DNA of 64,000 nucleotides from contig JANATF010000010.1 in NCBI GenBank assembly GCA_029449245.1, positions 310,001 to 374,000 on the forward strand, read 5' to 3'. Below, in pieces: positions 63,301 to 64,000 of the stretch. The stretch's first letter is position 1. Each line of letters opens with the position of its first letter. The position numbers were made by a program, and so were the translations under genes. The notes under the pieces are model-generated. The model had not been told where the DNA came from. It made no database searches and worked only from the letters and a program-made list of their open reading frames with translations. The DNA comes from Mortierella alpina (taxonomy: Eukaryota > Mortierellomycota > Mortierellomycetes > Mortierellales > Mortierellaceae).

Positions 63301-63615
63301 GATCTATTGCCCAGTTCCTCTGTACCTTGCATCACGTCGCACAACTCGAGAACATACAGCACCGATCATAGCACGCTTGGGTCTCTTAAGGCGGGAACAC
63401 AGGAACTTCCCCGTCTGAGACTAAGTTAGTCTACGTCACCGATTCCCCGACTAATGGTTGCGCAGCCCTATGTCCTATTTCTGGCCATTGTGCCCGCCAT
63501 CATTCCATTGCCCACAACCACGCTTCGACTCCAGCACGCATCCTTCACTGTCATCAACTGTTCCGCTGACAGCGCAAATCTAACAGCGCAACTCTGACAT
63601 TGTCCTGGACTTATC
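60307..63615. other. 3.3 kb divergent intergenic region, no gene seen
   Basis: This block lies between the pseudokinase gene (-) and the Arl1-like gene (+). Several overlapping short frames lack family resemblance and splice support. It includes a GTGAG repeat at 61651-61670 and T- and A-rich runs. I see no tRNA or mobile element. It should contain both promoters. Confidence 0.55.
61651..61670. repeat. (GTGAG)x4 tandem repeat
   Basis: Four perfect copies of a 5-bp unit in non-coding sequence. Confidence 0.85.
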
Positions 63616-64000
63616 ATGGGTAAGAGGACGCTGACACAAGAGACGTAGAGATCTACAGACGCAACACCGTTGAACTGGAGGGACAGCTACGCTTCTCATC
63701 ATCACTTTTCAGGTGCATCAAAAGAAGCTCACCGCATGGATGCCAAAAAAAAAGAAGTCATAAGGCGGCACATTCAGGGACAGGAAATGGTCTGGATGCA
63801 CCCGGGATGGCAGGATTACGCCGTCAGGGCTACTGAATCCGTACACCACAAAAAAAAGCATTAATTGACATCCTCAACGACACTGCCTGTTGATGACATA
63901 TAGGATCCATCTTTTCTCGCATTCTCGGCAGGCTATGGGGCGACAAGGAAGTCAGGATCCTGATCCTTGGTCTTGATGGTGCAGGAAAGACGACGATATT
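63616..64000 (+). CDS. ARL1: Arl1-type ARF-family small GTPase, partial
   Basis: Only the start is in the window. Exon 1 is 63616-63619 (ATG plus one base), and exon 2 starts at 63904 and runs off the end. The join gives [14 protein letters not shown], then [17 protein letters not shown], the characteristic start of Arl1: a myristoylated Gly2, an amphipathic helix, and the P-loop GLDGAGKTT. Arl1 acts at the trans-Golgi, recruiting GRIP-domain golgins and controlling endosome-to-Golgi traffic. A four-base first coding exon is unusual but is strongly supported by the GT-AG ends and the exact family match. The 284-bp intron contains an unrelated open frame. The related ARF proteins are the main alternative; the [10 protein letters not shown] sequence favours Arl1. 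Confidence 0.85.

Noticed and set aside
63670-63864. 64-codon + strand frame with a Lys-rich, [16 protein letters not shown]-containing sequence
   Set aside because: It lies wholly inside the intron required for the Arl1 start, has no recognisable family, and its open length is not unusual.

Overview
The window looks like nuclear DNA of a filamentous early-diverging fungus. Most genes have short GT-AG introns (about 75 to 410 bp), pyrimidine-rich leaders before the ATG, proteins full of Gln, Ser and His runs, and fungus-only families: a DASH-type kinetochore subunit, an AreA-type GATA factor, a Zn2Cys6 regulator and an OPT peptide transporter. The gene style and the HSPA12-like Hsp70 suggest Mucoromycota, perhaps Mortierellaceae; that placement is inference. 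I see no bacterial operon, CRISPR array, rRNA, tRNA or recognisable transposon.

Layout, with introns worked out by matching splice phase to family conservation. 1-12.5 kb: a seven-span membrane protein with a very long disordered tail (+), the GMPPA-type GDP-mannose pyrophosphorylase subunit (+), a NIPA-type magnesium transporter (-), and mitochondrial inner-membrane peptidase Imp1 (+). 13.7-20.7 kb: a secreted, probably GPI-anchored aspartic protease (+), a SUN-domain nuclear-envelope protein (+), and a DASH Spc34-like coiled-coil protein (+). 20.8-27.5 kb: an HSPA12-like Hsp70 with a Q-rich head (-), an Fmp46-like thioredoxin-fold protein (+), and a kyphoscoliosis-peptidase-like transglutaminase-fold protein (-). 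27.5-34.4 kb holds no gene I can support. 34.4-43.7 kb: a Zn2Cys6 regulator (+), tRNA wybutosine enzyme Tyw4/Ppm2 (-), and a TMEM198-like protein (+). 44.2-60.3 kb: an AreA-like GATA factor (+), a four-finger C2H2 factor (-), an OPT transporter (-), and a pseudokinase fused to repeats and ankyrin-like segments (-). The window ends inside an Arl1-type small GTPase (+).

The genes are mostly unrelated housekeeping and regulatory functions, as is usual for a fungal chromosome arm. Loose themes are mannose and secretory traffic (GMPPA, Arl1), the nuclear envelope and spindle (SUN, Spc34-like), and nitrogen acquisition (AreA, OPT transporter, secreted protease). I found no convincing new multi-gene system. 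The most unusual items are single proteins: the pseudokinase fusion, the C2H2 factor with finger pairs at two distant sites, the seven-span protein with its roughly 1,000-residue tail, and the 6.9 kb gene-free block before the Zn2Cys6 gene.
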